NCBI GenBank assembly: GCA_021927905.1
Contig: BLLK01000049.1
Coordinates: 1-43,129 of the forward strand
DNA length: 43,129 bases
Direction: 5' to 3'
Source: Chaetoceros tenuissimus
Taxonomy: Eukaryota; Bacillariophyta; Thalassiosirophyceae; Chaetocerotales; Chaetocerotaceae
Positions 8,201 to 20,600 of the stretch are shown here, in pieces. The position numbers and the translations under genes are program-made. Below the pieces are notes generated by a model that was not told the DNA's origin, ran no database searches, and saw only the letters and a program-made list of their open reading frames with translations. The first letter of the stretch is position 1, and each line of letters starts with the position of its first letter.

Positions 8201-11200
8201 AGATAAGGTTCCAAAAAAGGGGAAAAGCACTAACCCTAAGAAGGGTTCTAAGTCCAAGCAGCAATCTTTAATTCCTTTCCCTAAGAAGAAAGAAAAAACC
8301 CAAAAGGCAAATGAAGAACCAAGAGTTGAATTGAAAAGAACCCATCATGTAGATCAAAGACAGGATAGAGGTAATTCAGATGTTTCCTTGTTTTATGACT
8401 TGGGATTGTTTAATGATCCAGAGAAAGAGGAGATAGCAAAGAAGAAGGATGTAGAAGCAACCTCCGATGACATGACTGAAGCTGTGAGACAAGTGTCTGT
8501 GAAAAAACCAATTCTGAAATTGAACAAGAAATTGGTTGCTGAATCAAAAGAATCTAATGAAAAGAATGATACAGATGACAATATTATTGATTTGATTTCT
8601 AGTTCTTCTGAAGAAGAGGATAATGTAGAAGAAGATAAGACTGCTGTGGAGAAGAAGACTGCTGTTGAGAACCCGACCAATAATGAGAACCAGACTGATA
8701 ATGAGAATCAGACCGATAATGAGAAGAAGAATCCAGAACTTATTGATTTGTCTATTTTATCAAGTAGTGAAGATGAATCAGATAGGGTAAGCTAAAAAGA
8801 GCAGTTTCTATTATGTTCATCTTATTAAGTTGGAACAAACTAATTATTATTTCTTCCGGTCAGGGTTCTGATGTAATTATCGGTTACTGTACAAGTGTTC
8901 CCAATCAAGTAGTCGAAACTTCTCTCTTTGATAGACTTTTTACCAAGAATGAGCAGCAACTGCATATTATTCCAGAAGATGGTAGTGAGGTCAAAAGTCT
9001 TCTTACTGATCATGCACCAAAAGACCAAGATTCTGACTCTGATTATTCCATGTCTAGTAATGAAGATTCAGATGAGTCAGTTCAGAAAAATAATGAACAC
9101 CGAAGTGGTAACACACAAAGCAATGTTCCCGAAGCATTTGATACTAGCATGAGAGATGCAGATAGTATTGGTGATGGTTCTAATAATGATGCCAGTATCA
9201 ATGATCCCGATGAAGAAGTCTTGTGTGTAGGGCGACATAGACTAAAAATGCAATTTGATATCCATGATCAGGTAGATGTTGATGGTGTCAAAATCAACTT
9301 AGAGTTTACATCCAAATCATATGAAGATGCTAGAGAGAATTATTTCAATGATCCTAGTGTCGACACAGATGTAGAGGCTGAAAAATTGCAGTATTTGATT
9401 GCAAATCGAATGTTCTTCAATCTATTCACAATGAATTTCTTAAGTGTTTGTGGATCTGCCAGTGAGGTACAGCCATTGCAATCTTATACAACCATGGAAG
9501 ACTTGAAAGATAAGTACAGTGTCAAACGAGGGAATCGGCCAGTGAATAAGCAAGTCCCTAGTTATGTTGTGGGAGAAGAGTTGGTTGTCTGTCAAGGAAC
9601 AGTGGGTATATCAACTCATAATACATCAGTGGATACCCCAACAGGGTTATCATTAGAGGATCTGGAAGAGCATGCAGATACATTTGTTCCTAAACGATTT
9701 GTAAAATTCTTGAAGGTATATGGAAAACATCCTCATGCAGAGTTGTATAATAAGTGTATGCAGCAGAGACGAATCCTTGGTCCAAATTGTTTGAAGAAAA
9801 GTAACCTTACCTTTCGTGATGTCATGGTTGCACTTCTTGCAGCAAGACCAAGGTTTGTTTCTTTGACTATGCTTTTTGGTACAAGATCATATATCTTTCA
9901 AAAATGTGGAGCATATGATGGACTCATGGACTGGTTTGATGAAGTACCAGAAATTGACATGAAGAAGCGTCTTGTACGTATGGACTTGGCTTACACCATA
10001 CCAAATAAGCCAAATTCAATTTATCAGTGTTCCTCTACCATTGACGGCATTGATTACACTGGGATTCAGACGTATGAGGTTTTTCATAATCCTGTAAATG
10101 GTATTGGAAGATGCAATAAAATTTTCTACAATGAAAAAACACCACAAAGACAAAGGACTGGAAATGTGACATTGGAATTCCCTAATTTCTACAAGAGGGG
10201 ATCGGAAAGGGATATATCAAAGTTTAAGGTGTATCTCACAAGAGCTCATTTGGTAAAACAATATTCTCATTTCAGTGGTCAATACAATTTGAGAGAAAAA
10301 ATAAAAGATCTTACAGTACGTCAAGCTCAGGTTATGATATCAACCCTTGAAAAGTGCTTTCTTGAACAAATGGAGTACCTGCGTGAACATGGTGACGACA
10401 TACGTATGGAAGCTACCATTGTTTCTGTATATCCACATGCCGATGATGCAGATGTAAGGAATATTCAACTCAAGGATCGGCATAAATTTAGAACCATTAC
10501 AGATTGGGAAGAAGCGTGGCTTGAAAATTTAGAATGGGCTGTGTCTTCCTTTAATCAACAATTATTCAATGTTGCGATAGAATATGTTGGTTCGCCAGAT
10601 GATTATGTTGTTGGATTTTACCATGCATTACAACTAATGAGGATTGAATTGAAAAAAAGAAGCATCACAAAGTTATCAGACTTGGAACCAAAGAATACAA
10701 TTCTTTATTACTTGGCATATCTCATGTCTGTATTGAGAGGATATGCTGGAGTTGCAGGAACGAGGCATGGACAAGCCTATAGAGAATTTATTATTGATCC
10801 GCCCTATGGAACCTATTACGACCCTAGTGGGATCACATACCTATTACATCAGGAAGCTATGGATCTTGCCAGTGAGCCAGGTATTCTCATTGACCAAATA
10901 TTTCATGTCCCAACTGAACTAGGTGAAACATTATTGATGCATAAAATTGCCTATGAGTTAATCTTGTCATACAATGAGGAAACACGTGTAGGATACGAAG
11001 AACTAGTAGCCACCTACAGTGATAGAACAAGAAGTGAGCAAGAACGGTCAAGGGCACATCAAATGATGACTGTACGTTTGAAGGAAGTGTTAGAAACCCG
11101 ACAATACCTTTTGTTGCGAGCAATGAATACTAGTGTTTATGTTCCAGATCAAAGGCGACATGAACTTACCAAGTACTATGAGGGAATGAGACATGTCCTT

Positions 11201-12208
11201 GAAGCTTCACCTCAATTGAATTATATGGATTATCCTAACCAAATCCTTGATGGATCAATTTTATTAATGTACAAGACTATCCCACGTACAGGAGATGCAA
11301 GTACAGAGAGAGGATTTAGGAATATGATAATTTCTATGACTGGTGTACCTCAAGATGTTACCAGTCAAGATGATAGAGATTATTTAGAAGAAGAATGTGA
11401 AAATTTGCAATATCTCTTTACCAAAGTTGTTCAAATTATTGCTGGAGATGAACCACTTCCAGTTGATCCAAATGAAGAGATTGGAGATCTTACTGAGGCC
11501 ATAATGGATGAAAATAATGCTATTAGTCAAGATGGAGGGATCACAATTGAAGTGCGTCAAGCTAGGATTGCTATCTTTCAGCAAGCATCAAGTGTCAAGT
11601 ACACAGAAACGTGGTGTGCAAGTATTGTGTATGCAATTTTGGAAGTAAGAAAGATATTTGAAAAGATTCGTAGAGAAGGTGGTAGACGTAATGCAGGTTT
11701 GCAATATGTACGAGAGAGAGATGTGACAGAGGACAGTCCGATGTTAGATATGAGTGAAGAGGTTGCAAATTCATTGACACATTTGTTTTCATTCTTGAGT
11801 AACAAGAATAAGATGCTTTCTCTATCAAGAATGTTGAATATTCATTGCTCTGATTTGAATAGGACAAAGAAGAAGACAGCTATTGATGTGTTGAATCGAA
11901 TCTTGAATTGTTATGCAGCAAAATATCATGACATCTTTGTAGAGGGAGATGTGGCTTTGTATCGCTTGCAAGAAGAAGTTGTTGATGAAGCAGCAGATGA
12001 ATTTATCAATGAAGGGTTTGGTGTAGATGGTGATCAATCTCGAGATCAATTGCCAGTTGAGTCACAAGAGTATTTGGATCAGCATGATATGGAAAGAGAT
12101 CGCCGTTCAGCAATGACTACTAGAAATACAACTAGAATCTGGACAGAACGCGAAGAAGTGCAAGAGGATAATATTTTGCAACAAGAGTATTTGAATAGAA
12201 GGGATTAA
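5281..12208 (+). pseudogene. Giant USP-fusion gene, four exons, nonsense codon in the USP domain (copy B)
   Basis: Exons 5281-5632, 5715-5780, 5851-8786 and 8864-12208; introns of 82, 70 and 77 bp, all GT-AG and all keeping frame, give 2,232 residues. Numbering is of the joined protein. Residues 1-200 are disordered. The C19 ubiquitin-specific protease domain follows, with the Cys box (Cys217 in GGTNKCYVVAVLQ), the DQQDAREF box, two CxxC pairs of a zinc ribbon (359/362, 403/406) and the His box (His485 in DSGHYW) with SYVLIYE. Residues 540-1120 are charged and disordered with SUMO-interaction-like motifs at 1051-1055 and 1103-1106. The last 1,100 residues are unknown. In this copy codon 323 is TAA (6399-6401) where copy C has CAA, between the Cys and His boxes. 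The Gly just before the His box is Met here. The product would stop before the zinc ribbon unless reinitiated or read through. Confidence 0.75.
8787..8863 (+). other. 77-bp intron joining the USP frame to the long C-terminal frame (copy B)
   Basis: The USP reading frame stops two codons after a good donor (AGG|GTAAGC), and the next long frame is open before a good acceptor (TCCGGTCAG|GGTTCT), with a CTAAT branch-point-like sequence between. Removing 77 bases joins the two frames in phase 0. The size matches the other two introns of the gene. The same intron is at 17876-17952 in copy C. Confidence 0.8.
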
Positions 12209-12541
12209 TACTACTTTGGTGAAAAGTTTATAATTTTTGAGTAAACATAATATAGTATGGAATAAGAGCATAGTCAAAATCATGGTTTCAAAAGCTACTT
12301 TTCATAGCAATAAATGTATATCATAAAGACAGTGAGGTGTGTCAACATAGTTTTTCAGTATGCTCAATGATATTCTTCAAAAAAATCCCCACTAAAAACA
12401 GTTTATGAAAACCTCAATTTTTACAAAAGACTTAGAGATTTTCAGAATAATGTGAAAAAATACAAGTCATGGGAAAAACTGAAAAATATTTGATGAATGC
12501 CAATTTCAATAGCAGAAATGAATTTGTCATGAAATTTAGAG

Positions 12542-12657
12542 TGGAATGGATAACCAACACTTATGGTATCACTTCTTGGAAAGAGGTGAAATTACAGATT
12601 ATACCATTGTCATATGGTGCGAAATGAAAGTAGGGGTTCGATTCCCAACCATCCGCA
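12542..12657 (+). ncRNA. tRNA-like fold with perfect B box (copy B)
   Basis: Identical in sequence to the fold at 1367-1482: B box GGTTCGATTCC at 12635-12645 and the 7-bp stem with 7-base loop TTGGAAA. See that entry for pairings and doubts. Confidence 0.35.
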
Positions 12658-12777
12658 GTACTGTAAGTACGTACAGGAGACATAAAATGATGGTTTGGAG
12701 TTAAACAAAGAGATGTCCTATACAACAAAAGATGAAATTGTATGGTATGACCTCATAGAGGATCCTTGAGCTGTAGC

Positions 12778-13352
12778 TTGACTGACTTTCATTGTCTGGT
12801 CAAGAATACTAGAGAAATTCATACAATTGTCCCCCTGATTCTATGTAGTGTACTAAACTATGTACGTACAAGCCCAGTATGAGTGCCGTGTCCTACCAGT
12901 TGGAGTGTCATTGGGTATTTTGGACCTGTAGGGTACATGTAAGCTGTATCATGCCTAACATTCATTGTCAGGTCAAGAATACAAGAGAAAATCATACAAA
13001 GTTCCCCCGATTCCATATAATATGTTAAACTATGTACGTACAAGCCCAGTATGAGTGCCGTATCCTACCAGTTGAAGTGTCATTGGGTATTTTGGACCTA
13101 TAGGGTGCATATGAGCTGTGTCATGCCTAATATTCATTGTCTGGTCAAGAATACAAGAGAAAATCATACAAAGGTCCCCCGATTCCATATAATATGTTAA
13201 ACTATGTACGTACAAGCCCAGTATGAGTGCAGTATCCTACCAGTTGGAGTGTCATTGGGTATTTTGGACCTATAGGGTGCATATGAGCTATTTCATGCCT
13301 AACATTCATTGTCTGGTCAAGAATACAAGAGAAAATCATACAATAGTCCCCC
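12778..13352 (+). repeat. 172-bp tandem repeats in 3' region (copy B)
   Basis: Same 3.3-unit array as in copy A, shifted by 11175, with GTACGTAC in each unit and a few private substitutions. Confidence 0.85.
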
Positions 13353-13592
13353 AAACAGTAGAAAATGATCATGTTTTCATATCATACTGTCAATAAGAGT
13401 AATTTAGCCTAAATCAGAAATAGCCAATGACTGTCTATGATGATATCTTTGCGGGCCTATAGCATTGGATGTGGATGGGGCCTCTAAAAACTAAAGATGG
13501 GCCCCTATTCAGCAGAAAATTCTCTATCTAGGCCATGTTTCAGATTGTTCATAGCTCAAAAATGATTTTGCAAATAGCCATGGATGAGAATA

Positions 13593-13621
13593 CTAACCCT
13601 AACCCTAACCCTAACCCTAAC
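13593..13621 (+). repeat. Interstitial telomeric repeat (CCCTAA)n, 29 bases
   Basis: Nearly five hexamers in the same phase and orientation as at 2418. The right flank changes abruptly to TTGCAGATTTGG, unrelated to the flanks of the other two runs. Confidence 0.95.
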
Positions 13622-14694
13622 TTGCAGATTTGGATTTGCAAAATTATACTTGCAGATTTTCATTTACAAAATTGTACTTGCAGATTTGGATTTGCAGATT
13701 TTCATTTACAAAATTGTACTTGCAGATTTGGATTTGCAAAATTGTACTTGCACCTTTATACTTCAAAAATTTGATTTGTAAAATTGTACTTGCAGCTTTT
13801 TATTCACAAAATTGTACTTGCAGATTTTTACTTCAAAATTTATACTTACAAAATTATACTTGCTTTTTTGTACTTCAAAAGTTGTATTTGCTCAATTGTG
13901 CTTACAGATTTTCATTTACAAAATTGTACTTGCAGATTTGTACTTCAAAAATTGTACTTGTAGATTTAAACTTTAAAAATTTGATTTGTGAAATTGTACA
14001 TGCAGATTTTTATTTCAAAAATTTGTACCTGCAAAATCATATTCATAGCATAATACTTGTGAATTTGTACCTGGTAAATCTTACTTATAGCAATATACCT
14101 GTAAAATTGGTAACAGAAGCCCTAACCATGGTGATTAAATTTGTTTTCAAATGATTAGAGCTTGGTAACAAAAAATGTTATGTCAGAAATTGCGCCCTAA
14201 TTCAATGACAACATGTTTTCCCTTTACATAAAATGGATTTTTTTTAGACAGCACTTTTGTGTTCTCAGTTAGAACAGGGGAAATAATCAGGATATTCACA
14301 AATAACACCCTGAGAAATTTATAAATACAAAATGAATTGGAAAATTTGATTGTAGTCCTCTTCTGGTTTGTGCTAGTCCAAAGAAATTTACAAATACAAA
14401 ATAAATTGGAAAAAATTGAATATAGTCCTCTTCTGGTTTGTGCTAGTATTAATCAATTCTAACAAAAATTTTACTTGTAATAGGGGATTTGTAGAAATTA
14501 CCTAAAAGAATTTTCTTGTAAAGATGTGCTTTTAGAAATAAAAATTATTGTATTTGCAAAATTGTACTTGCAAAATTGTACTTGCAAAATTGTACTTGCA
14601 AAATTGTACTTGCAAAATTGTACTTGTGAGAAGTACAATTTTAAAATTGTAGGTGCAAACCCCATACTGATTGGTATATGTTCAAATTACACTT
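13622..14694 (+). repeat. AT-rich short-repeat block between copies B and C
   Basis: About 500 bp of degenerate repeats built on AAATTGTACTTGCAGATTT (13622-14110) are followed by a roughly 70-bp direct repeat near 14316-14385 and 14386-14455 (both ending CCTCTTCTGGTTTGTGCTAG), and then five perfect 15-bp units TTGCAAAATTGTACT (about 14552-14629). The last unit folds back: 14614-14625 pairs perfectly with 14631-14642 over 12 bp with loop GTGAG, and 14634-14651 is an 18-bp perfect palindrome. The block does not occur in copies A or B. An open frame of 174 codons inside it is repeat-derived and not called a gene. Confidence 0.8.
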
Positions 14695-17600
14695 AGGTGG
14701 AAGATAGTCCGATCAAATCAGGTAAGATTGTTAGGATTTCTTTAGATGAATGATGATCTTTTTCTGAAAATAATATTCTCACTGATAAATTATTGTCTTT
14801 TAGACATTGATACTGTTGTGCATACTCCTACTGGGGGTGATGAAGTAGCTTTGACAGGTGGAGTATCAAGTGAGTTAATTTATTTTATTTACATATGCCT
14901 CTTATCATTCATTTACTAATGATGTACTTTCCAAAAAAGGTTTGGCGAAAACATGGAGTGGTACAGGGAATCCTCCGGGACATTCCATGCATTCCGCAAA
15001 TGATGGGGAACGGACTGAGAGAACACACCATGGTCAAGATAACAACTTGTCAAATGGAAACAACAATTCCAGTGAAGAAAGTAGTGACGAGAGTGATGGT
15101 GATGATGAACCGCCAGCTCATAACTTTACTGAAAATCAACCATGTAATTTCAATGGAGGAACCAATAAGTGCTATGTGGTGGCGGTATTGCAATTATTGT
15201 TTGCATGTCCTTTGCTCATGAGAAGAATTTTAGCCTTGCGTAAGCGTATGCGAGATGTAGAACCAACCTCTCCTTGTCGTCTTACAGATGAGTTACTTCG
15301 CCTTTGTTACCGAGGAGGTTCTACCTTTGGAAAGACTGATGAAAGGTTCTTATATCAAAACATAAGTGCAGTTGTGAATCATATTGTCAATAAAGAGGAA
15401 ATTGCACATAGTGGTTCATCTATGGCATCTACATCATTCAGATCAAAATGGAAAAGTAATGACCAGCAAGATGCTCGTGAGTTTCTACAAGTACTTCTTG
15501 AATATGTTCGCCAAGAATTGAGGTCAGCTGCTGTTGATGGTCAAGAAGATTTTGACTTACTGCAAATTGAGCAACATGTTATGTCTTATTACACATGTCA
15601 AAAATGCTCAACTGATTGGCATAATAATCTCCGTCGTGAAGATATTGTTCATGTCCCAGTCAATAAAGAAAAATCAATACAACATGAATATGATGATCTT
15701 TACATTCCTATTGAGGTTGAGTTGACATGTCAAGTTTGTTGTAATGATGGTGTTCGAAAGGAAAATGTCAAAAAAAAAGATACGTTATACAATGAATCGA
15801 GTACACTCATCCTTCATCAATTGAGATACAGTATGAATTATGAAACTGGAAAAGTTGAAAGAAACAATGCTTCTGTTCCAATTGAATTTGAACTAAATAG
15901 AAAAGACAAGAAATTAAAGTTGCGAGCAATCATTCGACATCATCCAAGTCGAGGTAAAGGATTAGATTCGGGACATTATTGGGTGTTCCGCCGTGCTTAT
16001 GGTATGAATGATAATATTTGGTATGTTGTCAATAATGAGAATGAGACAAGAATGATTGATATGAATGGTGATCAAGAGACATTTGATGATCTACTCTTGT
16101 CAGAACATTCCTATGTGCTCATCTATGAAGAGGAAAGTAAAGATTCTGAGTTGTCGCAACATGAGAGAGCATACATTGAAAAACTTTCTCTGAACGATAA
16201 GTATTTTCCAAAAGAAAAGATTCAACCAACAAATCCATATCTTCTGAAACGTGAAAAGGAGAGAGAAGCTATGAAACATCGATACTTTGAAGCTAAGGAT
16301 ACTTCTGATAGGTTTCTTCAACGAATAATTGATCATCAAAAAAAGGATCTTATTCGTGTCAAGGGAAAACAATTTCTAGATAAAAAGATTATTCAATCAC
16401 AACAAAAGTGGAAGTCTGATGGTGAAATGAGAAATAAACTTGATCCAGATAGAACAAGATTTACAGAAGAAAAGTTCAAGGAAATAGGAAAGAATGAAGT
16501 TGGTAGAGAAATTCACAAAACTAAGCAACAAATGAGAAACAAGGAATTAGAATTAAGATCATTGGATCGAGGGATTACCAAAATGGTAAAGGATAGAGAA
16601 GAAAATCCTATTGCAGCAACAGAGAGAGCTCGAGCTGTCCTTGACGGAATAAAGCATCCAACGCGTCATATAGTTCCAAAAGCCAAACAGAAGAAAGATC
16701 TTTCTCCACTTGATTTAGCAAAGATGCGACAAAAGATACAAGATCCAAAAATTATGGATGCATCAATATTCGCAAGACACATACCAACAGGCCGTATGAG
16801 AGATAGAAATTATACTCATAGTCCTGGAGAGGATCTTCGTCGAAGATACAAGAATCAATACATGTCCATCCACCAAACCAAAAAGCAGCAACAGAAAGAA
16901 GCTAATCGGGAAGCACAAATAAAGAGACAAGGCCAGCTTACAAGGATTAGACGCATTTCAGAACATAAAAGAGAAGCTCCAGCAAGAGGAAGGCAAGTGA
17001 ATATTTTTGCTAAGTCTGCACCAGCAAAAGCAGATCCAAAACCAAATTCTGAAAATGACACTACTACTGGGATTGGTGTTGCAACAGGTAATGATCCTCC
17101 ACCGAGTGAAAATGGTTACTCTTCTCCGCAGAATGATGATATTATAGATAGAGGTCTTGATAGTCCAGCCACAATTCAAAGAGCTACATCACAAGATATT
17201 TTCAACTTTGCACATCCGCATACTCCAAATGAATCAATATCTGATCTATCCAGAAAGAAAGATGATAAGAGTAAGAAGAAGAAAAGCAAAGATAAGGTTC
17301 CAAAAAAGGGGAAAAGCACTAACCCTAAGAAGGGTTCTAAGTCCAAGCAGCAATCTTTAATTCCTTTCCCTAAGAAGAAAGAAAAAACCCAAAAGGCAAA
17401 TGAAGAACCAAGAGTTGAATTGAAAAGAACCCATCATGTAGATCAAAGACAGGATAGAGGTAATTCAGATGTTTCCTTGTTTTATGACTTGGGATTGTTT
17501 AATGATCCAGAGAAAGAGGAGATAGCAAAGAAGAAGGATGTAGAAGCAACCTCCGATGACATGACTGAAGCTGTGAGACAAGTGTCTGTGAAAAAACCAA

Positions 17601-20600
17601 TTCTGAAATTGAACAAGAAATTGGTTGCTGAATCAAAAGAATCTAATGAAAAGAATGATACAGATGACAATATTATTGATTTGATTTCTAGTTCTTCTGA
17701 AGAAGAGGATAATGTAGAAGAAGATAAGACTGCTGTGGAGAAGAAGACTGCTGTTGAGAACCCGACCAATAATGAGAACCAGACTGATAATGAGAATCAG
17801 ACCGATAATGAGAAGAAGAATCCAGAACTTATTGATTTGTCTATTTTATCAAGTAGTGAAGATGAATCAGATAGGGTAAGCTAAAAAGAGCAGTTTCTAT
17901 TATGTTCATCTTATTAAGTTGGAACAAACTAATTATTATTTCTTCCGGTCAGGGTTCTGATGTAATTATCGGTTACTGTACAAGTGTTCCCAATCAAGTA
18001 GTCGAAACTTCTCTCTTTGATAGACTTTTTACCAAGAATGAGCAGCAACTGCATATTATTCCAGAAGATGGTAGTGAGGTCAAAAGTCTTCTTACTGATC
18101 ATGCACCAAAAGACCAAGATTCTGACTCTGATTATTCCATGTCTAGTAATGAAGATTCAGATGAGTCAGTTCAGAAAAATAATGAACACCGAAGTGGTAA
18201 CACACAAAGCAATGTTCCCGAAGCATTTGATACTAGCATGAGAGATGCAGATAGTATTGGTGATGGTTCTAATAATGATGCCAGTATCAATGATCCCGAT
18301 GAAGAAGTCTTGTGTGTAGGGCGACATAGACTAAAAATGCAATTTGATATCCATGATCAGGTAGATGTTGATGGTGTCAAAATCAACTTAGAGTTTACAT
18401 CCAAATCATATGAAGATGCTAGAGAGAATTATTTCAATGATCCTAGTGTCGACACAGATGTAGAGGCTGAAAAATTGCAGTATTTGATTGCAAATCGAAT
18501 GTTCTTCAATCTATTCACAATGAATTTCTTAAGTGTTTGTGGATCTGCCAGTGAGGTACAGCCATTGCAATCTTATACAACCATGGAAGACTTGAAAGAT
18601 AAGTACAGTGTCAAACGAGGGAATCGGCCAGTGAATAAGCAAGTCCCTAGTTATGTTGTGGGAGAAGAGTTGGTTGTCTGTCAAGGAACAGTGGGTATAT
18701 CAACTCATAATACATCAGTGGATACCCCAACAGGGTTATCATTAGAGGATCTGGAAGAGCATGCAGATACATTTGTTCCTAAACGATTTGTAAAATTCTT
18801 GAAGGTATATGGAAAACATCCTCATGCAGAGTTGTATAATAAGTGTATGCAGCAGAGACGAATCCTTGGTCCAAATTGTTTGAAGAAAAGTAACCTTACC
18901 TTTCGTGATGTCATGGTTGCACTTCTTGCAGCAAGACCAAGGTTTGTTTCTTTGACTATGCTTTTTGGTACAAGATCATATATCTTTCAAAAATGTGGAG
19001 CATATGATGGACTCATGGACTGGTTTGATGAAGTACCAGAAATTGACATGAAGAAGCGTCTTGTACGTATGGACTTGGCTTACACCATACCAAATAAGCC
19101 AAATTCAATTTATCAGTGTTCCTCTACCATTGACGGCATTGATTACACTGGGATTCAGACGTATGAGGTTTTTCATAATCCTGTAAATGGTATTGGAAGA
19201 TGCAATAAAATTTTCTACAATGAAAAAACACCACAAAGACAAAGGACTGGAAATGTGACATTGGAATTCCCTAATTTCTACAAGAGGGGATCGGAAAGGG
19301 ATATATCAAAGTTTAAGGTGTATCTCACAAGAGCTCATTTGGTAAAACAATATTCTCATTTCAGTGGTCAATACAATTTGAGAGAAAAAATAAAAGATCT
19401 TACAGTACGTCAAGCTCAGGTTATGATATCAACCCTTGAAAAGTGCTTTCTTGAACAAATGGAGTACCTGCGTGAACATGGTGACGACATACGTATGGAA
19501 GCTACCATTGTTTCTGTATATCCACATGCCGATGATGCAGATGTAAGGAATATTCAACTCAAGGATCGGCATAAATTTAGAACCATTACAGATTGGGAAG
19601 AAGCGTGGCTTGAAAATTTAGAATGGGCTGTGTCTTCCTTTAATCAACAATTATTCAATGTTGCGATAGAATATGTTGGTTCGCCAGATGATTATGTTGT
19701 TGGATTTTACCATGCATTACAACTAATGAGGATTGAATTGAAAAAAAGAAGCATCACAAAGTTATCAGACTTGGAACCAAAGAATACAATTCTTTATTAC
19801 TTGGCATATCTCATGTCTGTATTGAGAGGATATGCTGGAGTTGCAGGAACGAGGCATGGACAAGCCTATAGAGAATTTATTATTGATCCGCCCTATGGAA
19901 CCTATTACGACCCTAGTGGGATCACATACCTATTACATCAGGAAGCTATGGATCTTGCCAGTGAGCCAGGTATTCTCATTGACCAAATATTTCATGTCCC
20001 AACTGAACTAGGTGAAACATTATTGATGCATAAAATTGCCTATGAGTTAATCTTGTCATACAATGAGGAAACACGTGTAGGATACGAAGAACTAGTAGCC
20101 ACCTACAGTGATAGAACAAGAAGTGAGCAAGAACGGTCAAGGGCACATCAAATGATGACTGTACGTTTGAAGGAAGTGTTAGAAACCCGACAATACCTTT
20201 TGTTGCGAGCAATGAATACTAGTGTTTATGTTCCAGATCAAAGGCGACATGAACTTACCAAGTACTATGAGGGAATGAGACATGTCCTTGAAGCTTCACC
20301 TCAATTGAATTATATGGATTATCCTAACCAAATCCTTGATGGATCAATTTTATTAATGTACAAGACTATCCCACGTACAGGAGATGCAAGTACAGAGAGA
20401 GGATTTAGGAATATGATAATTTCTATGACTGGTGTACCTCAAGATGTTACCAGTCAAGATGATAGAGATTATTTAGAAGAAGAATGTGAAAATTTGCAAT
20501 ATCTCTTTACCAAAGTTGTTCAAATTATTGCTGGAGATGAACCACTTCCAGTTGATCCAAATGAAGAGATTGGAGATCTTACTGAGGCCATAATGGATGA

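Larger units (their letters stand above)
12209..13592 (+). other. Non-coding 3' region of copy B
   Basis: Same content as in copy A: tRNA-like fold at 12542-12657, 172-bp repeats at about 12778-13352, then AT-rich DNA to the telomeric run. It differs from copies A and C by single substitutions only, for example GTCAGGTC in place of GTCTGGTC near 12969. Confidence 0.7.
2501..13621 (+). mobile_element. Telomere-capped repeated unit, copy B (most complete)
   Basis: An 11.1-kb unit bounded on both sides by (CCCTAA)n. In order it holds palindrome-bearing direct repeats (2501-2700), a small ORF (2991-3416), an orphan ORF (3856-4842), the four-exon USP gene (5281-12208, with a nonsense codon), a non-coding 3' region and a 29-base telomeric run. 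I cannot show that 2501 is the true 5' end, as no second copy of this end is in the window. All three genes are on the same strand. There is no terminal inverted repeat, LTR or recognisable mobility enzyme, so the class of element is unknown. Confidence 0.6.

Noticed and set aside
8813-8863. Separate gene starting at the ATG at 8813
   Set aside because: This ATG lies inside a good 77-bp intron; joining the frames by splicing explains both the early stop upstream and the open frame downstream.
10420-10460. Reverse-transcriptase-like word (HADDADV) in the giant protein
   Set aside because: Only the Asp pair resembles the RT active site; the expected preceding strand, a motif A Asp and the order of the other RT motifs are not visible, so it is most likely chance.
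13535-14154. Overlapping + strand frames of 65-174 codons in the repeat block
   Set aside because: The translation is a monotonous Leu/Gln/Phe/Tyr repeat produced by AAATTGTACTTGCAG units whose lengths are often multiples of three; no start context, domain or conservation supports a gene.
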